A stretch of DNA of 17,290 nt, taken from the NCBI GenBank assembly GCA_016296065.1, contig JAEDKA010000069.1:1-17290 (forward strand), read 5' to 3'. Of the stretch, positions 7,980 to 13,954 are shown piece by piece. The notes under the pieces are model-generated. The model did not search any database. It saw nothing but the letters and a program-made list of their open reading frames with translations, and was not told where the DNA came from. Made by a program: the position numbers and the translations under genes. The DNA is from Kiritimatiellia bacterium (GTDB lineage: Bacteria; Verrucomicrobiota; Kiritimatiellia; RFP12; UBA1067). The first letter of the stretch is position 1. Every line of letters starts with the position of its first letter.

Positions 7980-9113
7980 TCAGTCGGCGAAGACGATGTC
8001 ATTCGCCTTGAGGTCATCCTGCTTCCAGGAGCCGAGGATGTCGCAGATGATGTAGTTCTTCTCGCGAACTTCCTGGCGGAGGCGGAGACGGCCAACGAAC
8101 TCTCCGGCGGCGCCGTTGTAGCCAGTGCGCTTCACGCCGAACTCGAGGTTCGGGATCGGGTGGTCGAGGTTGTCGCCCTTGAGCTCCTTCATCGCCTTGT
8201 CGGAGAACTCGACGATCGCGAACATGTTCTCGTTGTCGACCTCGATGACCTTGCCCTTCTCGCCGGCGGGGAGAGTGGTGATGTTGCTCTTGTCGCCCCT
8301 GGTGCGCTCGGCGTCCTGGATCATGTCCTGGATAAGCTTCTTGAGCTGTTCGACGAGCTTCTGGCTCTTCTGGAGCTCTTCCTTAGCGGCCTCGGTCTCG
8401 TCCTGCGCCGTCACGACCTCGTCCTTCAGGGAGGTGATCTCGGCGTTGAGCTCGTCGATCTGCGCCTTGATCTTGACGATCTGGTTCTCAAGGTCGGCCT
8501 TGATCTCCTCGAGCTTGGAAATCTTCTCGTTCTTCTCGACGATGGTCACCTTGTCCTGGCGGGCCTCGGGCTTGAGCTTGTTGAGCTCGGCGACCTGGGC
8601 GTCGAGAAGCCCGTGGACCTTCACGAGCTCGGCGCGGGTCGAGTTGAGCTTCGACTGCATCTTCTTCGAGGCATCGAGGAGGGTCTCGAGAAGCTCACGC
8701 TCCGTGCCGGGGCCCTTCGTCTCGGGAATGTTGCCGTCCATGACAACCTTGCCCTCGAAGTCGACCACGTAGACGTTGCGGAGCTGCTTCTTGATCTCGG
8801 GGGTGTCCCAGCTGAACGTCTCGAGGTTGTCCTGCTCGAGGTAGGCGTTGTACTCCTCGAGGATATTCTCGGTGTCGGGAATATCGACGAGCTTCGCCTC
8901 GACAGGGGAGATGTCCTTCTTGATCTCCGCCGTCGCGTCCTTGTTCGGCTCGGCCTTCTCGACCGTGCTGGCGATCTTTATAAGGTATTCCTCCTGAATC
9001 CTTTGACGGTCGCTAAGAAGCTGCCGCTTCTTATTGAGCTCGATTTCGAACCACAGCGAGGTGGCCGAAAGGATCAAGAACAGGTAAACAAGTACATGCA
9101 GTGCTTTGTTCAT
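7980..9113 (-). CDS. Membrane-anchored coiled-coil protein of unknown function
   Basis: This 377-residue protein has one N-terminal membrane segment (about residues 4-22). A charged region with a stretch of possible beta structure (NVYVVDFEGKVVMDG, 113-127) follows. Residues about 138-270 form a long coiled coil rich in Leu/Ile heptads with Glu, Lys and Gln. A C-terminal domain of about 90 residues (285-377) begins GKVIEVDNENMFAIVEFSD and ends KANDIVFAD; it reads like the small beta-barrel found at the end of other PVC coiled-coil membrane proteins. The ATG at 9113 is chosen over 9155 because it has GAGGA 10 nt upstream and starts directly before the membrane segment. It leads an operon with the lipoprotein and pseudouridine synthase. 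A structural envelope role is a guess. Confidence 0.85.
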   Translation of the reverse strand: MNKALHVLVYLFLILSATSLWFEIELNKKRQLLSDRQRIQEEYLIKIASTVEKAEPNKDATAEIKKDISPVEAKLVDIPDTENILEEYNAYLEQDNLETFSWDTPEIKKQLRNVYVVDFEGKVVMDGNIPETKGPGTERELLETLLDASKKMQSKLNSTRAELVKVHGLLDAQVAELNKLKPEARQDKVTIVEKNEKISKLEEIKADLENQIVKIKAQIDELNAEITSLKDEVVTAQDETEAAKEELQKSQKLVEQLKKLIQDMIQDAERTRGDKSNITTLPAGEKGKVIEVDNENMFAIVEFSDKAMKELKGDNLDHPIPNLEFGVKRTGYNGAAGEFVGRLRLRQEVREKNYIICDILGSWKQDDLKANDIVFAD

Positions 9114-9143
9114 ATGAGTGTATTCCTCTACGTTTCGGGTAAA

Positions 9144-9172
9144 ATGATACACCATTTTCGTTCTAAACGCAA
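9144..9172 (-). promoter_or_regulatory. Probable promoter of the coiled-coil/lipoprotein operon
   Basis: On the minus strand TTGCGT (9172-9167) lies 17 nt before TATCAT (9149-9144). The -10 matches 5/6; the -35 shares only TTG. The predicted start is near 9137, leaving a leader of about 24 nt with Shine-Dalgarno GAGGA (9128-9124). It sits back to back with the tgt promoter, so the two may compete or be co-regulated. Confidence 0.5.
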
Positions 9173-9180
9173 CGGTTTTT

Positions 9181-9189
9181 TGGTAGAAT
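9181..9189 (+). promoter_or_regulatory. Extended -10 promoter of tgt
   Basis: TGGTAGAAT is an extended -10 (TGn plus TAGAAT at 9184-9189). No good -35 is visible at the right distance, which extended -10 promoters tolerate. Seven nt lie between the -10 and the ATG at 9197, so the transcript should start at or next to the start codon. Confidence 0.65.
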
Positions 9190-9196
9190 ATTCAAC

Positions 9197-10306
9197 ATGA
9201 TTTTTGAGGTAAAAAAGGAGGATACAGCGACCAAAGCGCGGCTGGGACGGCTTTTCACCGCCCACGGAACCGTGGAAACCCCCGTTTTTATGGACGTTGG
9301 GACACTTGGCACGGTCAAGGCGCTGGAGCCGCGCGACCTCGCCGCGCTCGATACGCAGGTGGTTCTGGGTAACACCTACCACCTCATGTTGCGCCCCGGC
9401 GCGGACGTGCTCGCGGCCGCCGGCGGCCTTCACCGCTTCATGGGATGGGACGGTCCGATCCTCACCGATTCGGGCGGATTCCAGGTCTTCTCGCTCGCGA
9501 AAATGCGCCGCATCACCGAAGACGGGTGCCGCTTCAACTCGCACATCGACGGACACGAGTTCTTCCTCGGTCCCAAGGAGTCGATGGCTATGCAGCGCGT
9601 GATCGGGTCCGACATCGCGATGGTCTTCGACGAGTGCCTGCCGTACCCCTGCGAACGCGAGCGCGCCGAAAAGTCCGTCGAGCAGACCCTCCGCTGGGCC
9701 CAGGTCTCGAAGGACCAGCCGCACGCCGAGGGGCAGCTCGTCTTCGGCATCGTGCAGGGAGGAGTCTACGACGACTTGCGCCGCCACTGCGCGGAGGAGC
9801 TCGTGAAGATCGGCTTCGACGGATACGCCATCGGCGGCGTCTCCGTCGGCGAGCCGGAGGAATGCATGTACCAGGCAGTCGACGCGTCCGTGCCGTACCT
9901 CCCCAAGGACCGTCCCCGCTACGTGATGGGGCTCGGCGTGATGCACCAGATGGCGGAGTGCGTCGCGCGCGGGGTCGATATGTTCGACTGCGTCATCCCG
10001 ACGCGCATCGCGCGCCACGGCACGGCGATCACCCGCCACGGCAACGTCGCGATCAAGGCCGCGAAGTGGGCGTTCGACCAGGGTCCCGTCGAGGAGGGAT
10101 GCGAATGCTACTGCTGCCGCAACTTCACGCGCAGCTACGTGCGCCACCTGCTCGCCTGCGGCGAGATACTGGGCCTCAGGCTCCTGACGATCCACAACGT
10201 CTGGGCGCTAAACCGCTTCATGAAGGAGATGCGCGCCGCCATTGAGGACGGCTCGTTCTCCGACTGGAAGGAACAAGTAAGGAAAGACACAACAAAAAAT
10301 GAATAA
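9197..10306 (+). CDS. tgt: tRNA-guanine transglycosylase (queuosine pathway)
   Basis: This 369-residue enzyme exchanges guanine-34 of GUN-anticodon tRNAs for preQ1 in queuosine synthesis. It aligns with E. coli Tgt almost without gaps near the active site. Asp91 lies in TDSGGFQVFSL, Asp145 in VFDEC, and the nucleophile Asp264 is in MFDCVIPTR. The zinc site is Cys302, Cys304, Cys307 (GCECYCC) with His333 (TIHN). Numbering of the nucleophile and zinc ligands equals the E. coli enzyme. The ATG at 9197 is the start; there is no Shine-Dalgarno before it and the promoter abuts it. A perfect AAGGAGG sits inside codons 7-9 instead. Its last 8 nt overlap yajC. No other queuosine gene is present in the window. 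Confidence 0.98.
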   Translation: MIFEVKKEDTATKARLGRLFTAHGTVETPVFMDVGTLGTVKALEPRDLAALDTQVVLGNTYHLMLRPGADVLAAAGGLHRFMGWDGPILTDSGGFQVFSLAKMRRITEDGCRFNSHIDGHEFFLGPKESMAMQRVIGSDIAMVFDECLPYPCERERAEKSVEQTLRWAQVSKDQPHAEGQLVFGIVQGGVYDDLRRHCAEELVKIGFDGYAIGGVSVGEPEECMYQAVDASVPYLPKDRPRYVMGLGVMHQMAECVARGVDMFDCVIPTRIARHGTAITRHGNVAIKAAKWAFDQGPVEEGCECYCCRNFTRSYVRHLLACGEILGLRLLTIHNVWALNRFMKEMRAAIEDGSFSDWKEQVRKDTTKNE

Positions 10307-10646
10307 CTGCATCATGCTCTGCGCCGCCCCGCCCGCGGCGCCAACCGCCCCCACCGGGGCACAACAGCAGTCCGGCTTCGGAATGATGGTTCCGATGCTG
10401 CTCATCCTCGCGATCTTCTACTTCATGATGATCCGCCCCCAGCAGCGCAAGGAGAAGGAGCGCCGCAAAATGATCGAAGAGCTCCGCGCCGGCGCGAAGA
10501 TCATCTTCGCAGGCGGAATCATCGGCGAGATCGTCGAGGCGAAGGAGAAGACGTTCACGGTGCAGACGTCCGCCGGAACGGAGATGGAGATCCTCCGCAG
10601 CTGCGTTCAGGGCGTCGTCACGCCCGAGGAGCCCGCCGCTAAGTAA
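10299..10646 (+). CDS. yajC: Preprotein translocase accessory subunit YajC
   Basis: This 115-residue protein is the single-span YajC subunit that associates with SecDF in the inner membrane. A Pro/Ala/Gln-rich N-terminus leads to one membrane helix (about 27-43) ending in MMIRPQQRKEKERR, the family hallmark. A cytosolic domain with AGAKIIFAGGIIGEIVEAKE follows. The length is typical. The ATG lies inside the end of tgt (8-nt overlap), the common tgt-yajC arrangement. Unlike many genomes, secD and secF do not follow; a LysM gene comes 3 nt later. Confidence 0.96.
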   Translation: MNNCIMLCAAPPAAPTAPTGAQQQSGFGMMVPMLLILAIFYFMMIRPQQRKEKERRKMIEELRAGAKIIFAGGIIGEIVEAKEKTFTVQTSAGTEMEILRSCVQGVVTPEEPAAK

Positions 10647-10649
10647 AGG

Positions 10650-11525
10650 ATGATCGCGAGGGGAAAGTTCGGCATCGAGTACTTCCCGCGCCCTGACGAC
10701 GAAGAGTCAAGGGGCGCGGGATGGCTCGTCGCCGCCATCGCGCTGGCGGCGGTCACGTTGCTCGTCGTTGCGGGCGTGCGCCGATTCCTCTCCTCGCGCG
10801 ACGACCAGCCTCCGGAGCCGCCGCCGGCAACGGCCCAGGCCGCGAGAGACGACAGCTCCGCCCCCGCCGATGCCGACAGACCCGAACCGCCGAAACCGAT
10901 CGTCGACGTGCCGCCGCTTCCGCCAGATGCGGACCGGAACCGTCCGCAGGCCGCGCGCAATCTCCTCCTCAAGCTGGAGAAGGCGAACGAGGCGAACGAC
11001 GTCGAACTTGCAGTCTCGACGATCGAGCAGCTCAGGGCCCTTCCGGGCGAGGCCGTCGCCGATCTCGACGACAAGCTCGCGCGCCAGCTCGGCGAACTGA
11101 ACGTGAATCGGCTCTTCACCGGACGCAGCCGCCAGTGGGTGCGCCAGGTGGAGGTGCGCCCGGGCGATTCGGCGACGCGCATCGCCAGCGAGAACGGATC
11201 CACACTCGCGTCCCTTCTCAGGCTCAACAAGCTTCCGTCCGCGGACAAGCTCCGAATCGGACAGAAACTCTACGTGATGGACCATCCGAAGTTCACCCTC
11301 GTAGTGCACCGCGCCGCAAAGTACGCGGACCTGTCGCTCAAGGGCAAGTTCTTCAAGCGCTACAACATCCTCTCGCCCGTCGGCGCTGCGGAGGGCAACT
11401 ACGAGACTCCCGCGAAGCTGCGCTCGTTCCTCGCGGAGAAGAAGATTTCCTTCTCCCCGGAGGACAGAATCGAGCTGGAGACCCTTCTCCCCGCCAAGAC
11501 GCCTGTCCTCGTTTCGGAAAGATAG
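10650..11525 (+). CDS. Membrane-anchored LysM-domain protein
   Basis: This 291-residue protein has one membrane helix at about 24-43, then a Pro/Ala-rich periplasmic linker (50-100) and a helical segment (100-155). A LysM peptidoglycan-binding domain covers about 165-210 (VEVRPGDSATRIAS to LRIGQKLYVM). Right after LysM comes KFTLVVHRAAKYADLSLKGK and then FFKRY, which resembles the first strands of an L,D-transpeptidase (YkuD) domain. However, the catalytic HxxGS and SxGC motifs are absent and the protein soon ends, so it is probably not an active transpeptidase. The ATG is 3 nt after the yajC stop with an AAAGG directly abutting, so the start is the weakest part of the call. It is likely the last gene of the tgt operon. 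A wall-tethering role is inferred. Confidence 0.85.
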   Translation: MIARGKFGIEYFPRPDDEESRGAGWLVAAIALAAVTLLVVAGVRRFLSSRDDQPPEPPPATAQAARDDSSAPADADRPEPPKPIVDVPPLPPDADRNRPQAARNLLLKLEKANEANDVELAVSTIEQLRALPGEAVADLDDKLARQLGELNVNRLFTGRSRQWVRQVEVRPGDSATRIASENGSTLASLLRLNKLPSADKLRIGQKLYVMDHPKFTLVVHRAAKYADLSLKGKFFKRYNILSPVGAAEGNYETPAKLRSFLAEKKISFSPEDRIELETLLPAKTPVLVSER

Positions 11526-11558
11526 GCTTCGGTTGCTGCGCGGCGAGCCGACTGCGGT

Positions 11559-12320
11559 TCACCGACTCGGCATACCCTTGTTCAGCGAGGAACGCCAGAG
11601 AAGCGCAAGACCCGCCGAGACGAGCCCAATCGAGATGACCTGTCCGATGCTAAGCCCCCAGAAGGCGGCGCGCGGATCGCCCCGCATGAACTCCATGCAG
11701 AAGCGTATGACGCCGTAGCCGATGAGATACGCGGCGCATGTGCCGCGCCTGAAGCGCAGGTACAGCGCCAGCAGAACCGCGAAGAGGACAAGGAGCGCCG
11801 CCGCCTCGAAGAGCTGCGTCGGCAGGACTGACACCATCCGCTGCCCGTGCTCGTACCAGCTCGGGGAAAACTTCGGGAACACGACAGCGCACCAGGCGTC
11901 GGAGTCGCGTCCGTAGCAGCATCCGTAGAAGAAGCACCCTATCCGCCCGCACGCATGCCCAAGTGGAATCACCGTGCAGAAAAGGTCCGCAAGCGCCAGC
12001 GGACTCTCCTTCTTCCACCTGCACCATGCGAAGAACACGATGACGGACAGTATAAGCCCTCCGTAGAACATGAGCCCGCCCTGGTCAACTCTCACCACGT
12101 CAAGCGGACGCGCGGCGAACTCGCTCTGCCAGTGCTCGATCACGTACGCAATGCGGCTTCCGACCACGCCGGAGAGCATAAGCGAGAGTATGAAGTTCGA
12201 GAGGTCCTTGCGTCCGGAAAGACGCTCGATGAGCGTCCAGCACAGGATGAAGCCTACGGCCATGCACGCGCCGTACGTCTTGAGATGGAGAAAGCCAAGG
12301 TCTATCAGGTCTGGATGCAT
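11559..12320 (-). CDS. lgt: Phosphatidylglycerol-prolipoprotein diacylglyceryl transferase
   Basis: This 253-residue inner-membrane enzyme transfers diacylglycerol to the lipobox Cys of prolipoproteins. It has about seven hydrophobic segments. Family motifs present are LKTYG (13-17), GGLMFYGGL (81-89), the signature region GHACGRIGCFFYGCCYG (121-137) with Arg126, and YGVIRFCMEFMRGD (202-215). The position of E. coli His103 is Tyr86 and that of Asn146 is Cys129, a variant form also known in other phyla. The ATG at 12320 has AGGAG 9 nt upstream, within the end of the preceding gene. The longer open frame upstream is discarded. It is the third gene of the FtsB-like/M50/lgt operon and converges on the LysM gene, 33 nt apart. 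Confidence 0.95.
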   Translation of the reverse strand: MHPDLIDLGFLHLKTYGACMAVGFILCWTLIERLSGRKDLSNFILSLMLSGVVGSRIAYVIEHWQSEFAARPLDVVRVDQGGLMFYGGLILSVIVFFAWCRWKKESPLALADLFCTVIPLGHACGRIGCFFYGCCYGRDSDAWCAVVFPKFSPSWYEHGQRMVSVLPTQLFEAAALLVLFAVLLALYLRFRRGTCAAYLIGYGVIRFCMEFMRGDPRAAFWGLSIGQVISIGLVSAGLALLWRSSLNKGMPSR

Positions 12321-12321
12321 T

Positions 12322-13044
12322 TCATGCTGCTCCTGCTGTGGCGGTCTGCGCGGCAAATGCGCCGCGGATCCATTCCGCGGCCGCGGCAAGCGCCGCGCCG
12401 ACGCCGATGTATGCGGACGAGACGCGTCCGACAAGGAACGCGCCGAGTTCGCGGAACGAAAGCGGCGTCACCGCCGCGAGCCATACGAGCACAAGCGCCA
12501 CGTTGGCAAGGAAGATGAACACCCATGAGAAGACGCGTCCGTACAGCTCCACGTCCGGCTGCTCGCGCGAGAGCGAGTCTATCGTGAAGAGGATGTGGAA
12601 CGACCATGTGAAGCCGATGAGGAACATCCAGAGCGGAAGCCACGGAAGCGGACGTACGAACGCGAGCACTGCGAGCGCCGCCACCCCGACAATGAAGGTG
12701 TAGAACGGGAAGAAGTACGGCGCGAGCGTGATGAGCATGTTCGACTTAGTGAGGTTTACGCTTCCGCCGGACTTCGACACGCGAAGCTTCGACGGCATCG
12801 CGCCGAACGCGATGCCCCAGATCGCGTGCGTCAGCTCGTGTCCGAAGACGTACGCGCGCACGGGATGCGACAGCGCCAGCCAGCACAGCGCGAAGGCGAA
12901 TAGCCCGCCAAGCAGCGAAAGCGCCTCGACGCTCACGCCCTCCGATCCGCCAGCAACGACAACGGAGTCCAAAAACGCGCGCGTGACGCCCCAGCATGCG
13001 GGGAAGAGCGCAACTCCCACGAGCAGCCTCAGGAAGTTCGCCAT
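12322..13044 (-). CDS. Predicted M50-like integral membrane zinc metalloprotease
   Basis: This 240-residue membrane protein has about six hydrophobic segments. The zinc motif HELTH lies at residues 69-73 (FGHELTHAIWGIAFG), with His69, Glu70 and His73. A second conserved block LAPYFFPFYT (107-116) and a later SLSREQPDVELYGRVFS segment (157-173) with Asp164 may supply the remaining ligand. This layout fits small M50/M50B-type proteases, which cut substrates within or near the membrane. The substrate is unknown. The ATG at 13044 is chosen because it follows the FtsB-like stop by 2 nt and starts just before the first membrane helix. It is cotranscribed with the FtsB-like gene upstream and lgt downstream (1-nt gap). 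Confidence 0.8.
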   Translation of the reverse strand: MANFLRLLVGVALFPACWGVTRAFLDSVVVAGGSEGVSVEALSLLGGLFAFALCWLALSHPVRAYVFGHELTHAIWGIAFGAMPSKLRVSKSGGSVNLTKSNMLITLAPYFFPFYTFIVGVAALAVLAFVRPLPWLPLWMFLIGFTWSFHILFTIDSLSREQPDVELYGRVFSWVFIFLANVALVLVWLAAVTPLSFRELGAFLVGRVSSAYIGVGAALAAAAEWIRGAFAAQTATAGAA

Positions 13045-13046
13045 TT

Positions 13047-13334
13047 TCAGTCTTCGAACTTGAAGACGAGCTCGCCCGGGAACACACGCCCGTTCCTGCG
13101 CGCGATCTGCTCCACGAAATCGCGGTCGGTCTTGAAGCGGCGCTGGTTCTCCTTGAGCTTCTCGATCTCGCGCTTCTTCTCCTCTATGCGCCGCGTCAGC
13201 TCCGCATCCTGGAGCTTGAGGCTCCTCCCGCGGAGATACGTCGGCCACACCGAGACCGCACCGCCTGCGCCAATCACGACCAGCAGCGTGATGGTGCAGA
13301 ACTTCGCAACCTTGTCTTTGAATCCTTCTTTCAT
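13047..13334 (-). CDS. FtsB/DivIC-like septum formation initiator protein
   Basis: This 95-residue protein has the architecture of the FtsB/DivIC family: short cytosolic N-terminus, one membrane helix (about 12-29), a coiled coil (about 35-67, AELTRRIEEKKREIEKLKEN) and a C-terminal box DRDFVEQIARRNGRVFPGEL (70-89) matching the family's DPxxxExxAR...GE pattern. In other bacteria these proteins link FtsQ and FtsL at the division site. The ATG at 13334 is preferred because it precedes the membrane helix; an AAGGGG lies 13 nt upstream, rather far. A small inverted repeat (TCGCG/CGCGA, 13336-13347) sits between that site and the start codon. It leads the operon with the M50-like protease and lgt. 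Confidence 0.82.
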   Translation of the reverse strand: MKEGFKDKVAKFCTITLLVVIGAGGAVSVWPTYLRGRSLKLQDAELTRRIEEKKREIEKLKENQRRFKTDRDFVEQIARRNGRVFPGELVFKFED

Positions 13335-13382
13335 ATCGCGTTCGCGACCCCTTCTTTCGCCTTTAAAGGGCCAGCGCAGAAG

Positions 13383-13391
13383 ATTATACCA
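13383..13391 (-). promoter_or_regulatory. Extended -10 promoter of the FtsB-like/M50/lgt operon
   Basis: On the minus strand TGGTATAAT (13391-13383) is a perfect -10 with a TGn extension. No clear -35 is seen. Transcription should begin near 13376, giving a leader of about 40 nt, so unlike tgt and DUF167 this gene is not leaderless. It is back to back with the CBM48 promoter. Confidence 0.65.
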
Positions 13392-13412
13392 AAAAAAATG
13401 CGAAGTTTCCCA

Positions 13413-13440
13413 TTGACTTTCTGAAAAAATATGAGATACT
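13413..13440 (+). promoter_or_regulatory. Promoter of the CBM48 gene
   Basis: TTGACT (13413-13418) lies 16 nt before GATACT (13435-13440), which carries a TGA extension (13432-13434). The -35 matches 5/6 and the -10 matches 4/6. The predicted start near 13447 gives a leader of about 83 nt containing two mini-ORFs. Confidence 0.6.
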
Positions 13441-13477
13441 ATACGCCCGTTCATTCAAAATAGGCTCTGCGGAGACG

Positions 13478-13516
13478 ATGAAGCAACAAAGAGGCGCCTT
13501 CCAAGGAGACAGATGA
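13478..13516 (+). CDS. Possible leader mini-ORF 1 (12 codons)
   Basis: ATG at 13478 opens a 12-codon frame, MKQQRGAFQGDR, ending in a TGA that overlaps the ATG of the next mini-ORF (ATGA, 13513-13516). A GGAG lies only 3 nt before the ATG, closer than ideal. It falls inside the leader predicted for the CBM48 gene. Translation is unproven; position and overlap are the only evidence. Confidence 0.3.
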   Translation: MKQQRGAFQGDR

Positions 13517-13533
13517 AAGGACAACACACATGA
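13513..13533 (+). CDS. Possible leader mini-ORF 2 (6 codons)
   Basis: ATG at 13513 follows AAGGAG (13503-13508) by 4 nt and encodes MKGQHT. Its TGA (13531-13533) overlaps the CBM48 start codon (13530) in an ATGA. The CBM48 gene also has its own AAAGGA 8 nt upstream, so this frame could be coincidental. Confidence 0.3.
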   Translation: MKGQHT

Positions 13534-13886
13534 AGATCAAGACCACCAGCAAGAAGCAGTGCGAGACCGTCAAGGTCGTCGCGAAAAAGGCGCCGGCGAA
13601 GGCCGCCGCCAAGAAGGCGGCTGCGCCCGCCAAGAAGTCGGTTACGTTCACCGTCAATGCCGATAAGGGCAAAGAGGTGTACCTCGCCGGGTCGTTCAAC
13701 GAGTGGAGCACCACCGCAAAGAAGATGGCCTACAAGTCCGGCATCTACTCCGCCACCGTGCAGCTCGCTCCTGGCGAGTACCAGTACAAGTTCGTGATCG
13801 ACGGCACGTGGTGCGCCGATCCCGAGAACGTGAACGCGGTCAAGAACGATCAGGGCACGTTCAACTCCGTCATCGTCGTCAAGTAA
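13530..13886 (+). CDS. Small CBM48/AMPK-type glycogen-binding domain protein
   Basis: This 118-residue protein has two parts. Residues 1-37 are basic and low in complexity, mostly Lys, Ala and Pro (VVAKKAPAKAAAKKAAAPAK), like a histone H1-type or linker tail. Residues 38-118 form one carbohydrate-binding module of the CBM48/AMPK1 type: VTFTVNADKGKEVYLAGSFN with Trp59 in GSFNEW, then PGEYQYKFVIDGTW and CADPENVNAVKNDQGTFNSV. In this family the aromatic residues bind alpha-1,4-glucans. There is no enzyme domain and no signal peptide, so it is probably cytosolic. AAAGGA lies 8 nt before the ATG. The gene is monocistronic, with its own promoter and terminator. A glycogen-related role is inferred from the domain alone. 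Confidence 0.88.
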   Translation: MKIKTTSKKQCETVKVVAKKAPAKAAAKKAAAPAKKSVTFTVNADKGKEVYLAGSFNEWSTTAKKMAYKSGIYSATVQLAPGEYQYKFVIDGTWCADPENVNAVKNDQGTFNSVIVVK

Positions 13887-13910
13887 GAGCGACGGGGCAT
13901 ACAACAAGGC

Positions 13911-13947
13911 AAAGGGCCGCGGCGCATGCGCCGCGGCCCTTTTCTTT
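13911..13947 (+). terminator. Strong palindromic terminator after the CBM48 gene
   Basis: Positions 13911-13942 are a perfect 32-nt palindrome: AAAGGGCCGCGGCG, a CATG loop, and the complementary arm. On the plus strand the arm runs into CCCTTTTCTTT, giving a T-rich tail. It lies 25 nt after the CBM48 stop and 13 nt beyond the stop of the opposing kinase-like gene, so it probably also ends that transcript, though the T-tract is poorer on the minus strand. Confidence 0.88.
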
Positions 13948-13954
13948 GCCGCCG

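Noticed and set aside
9128..10195. 355-codon minus-strand open frame opposite tgt, and similar long frames opposite rsmB and the coiled-coil gene
   Set aside because: All are shadows of genes with firm family motifs on the other strand; none has a recognisable domain or ribosome binding site.
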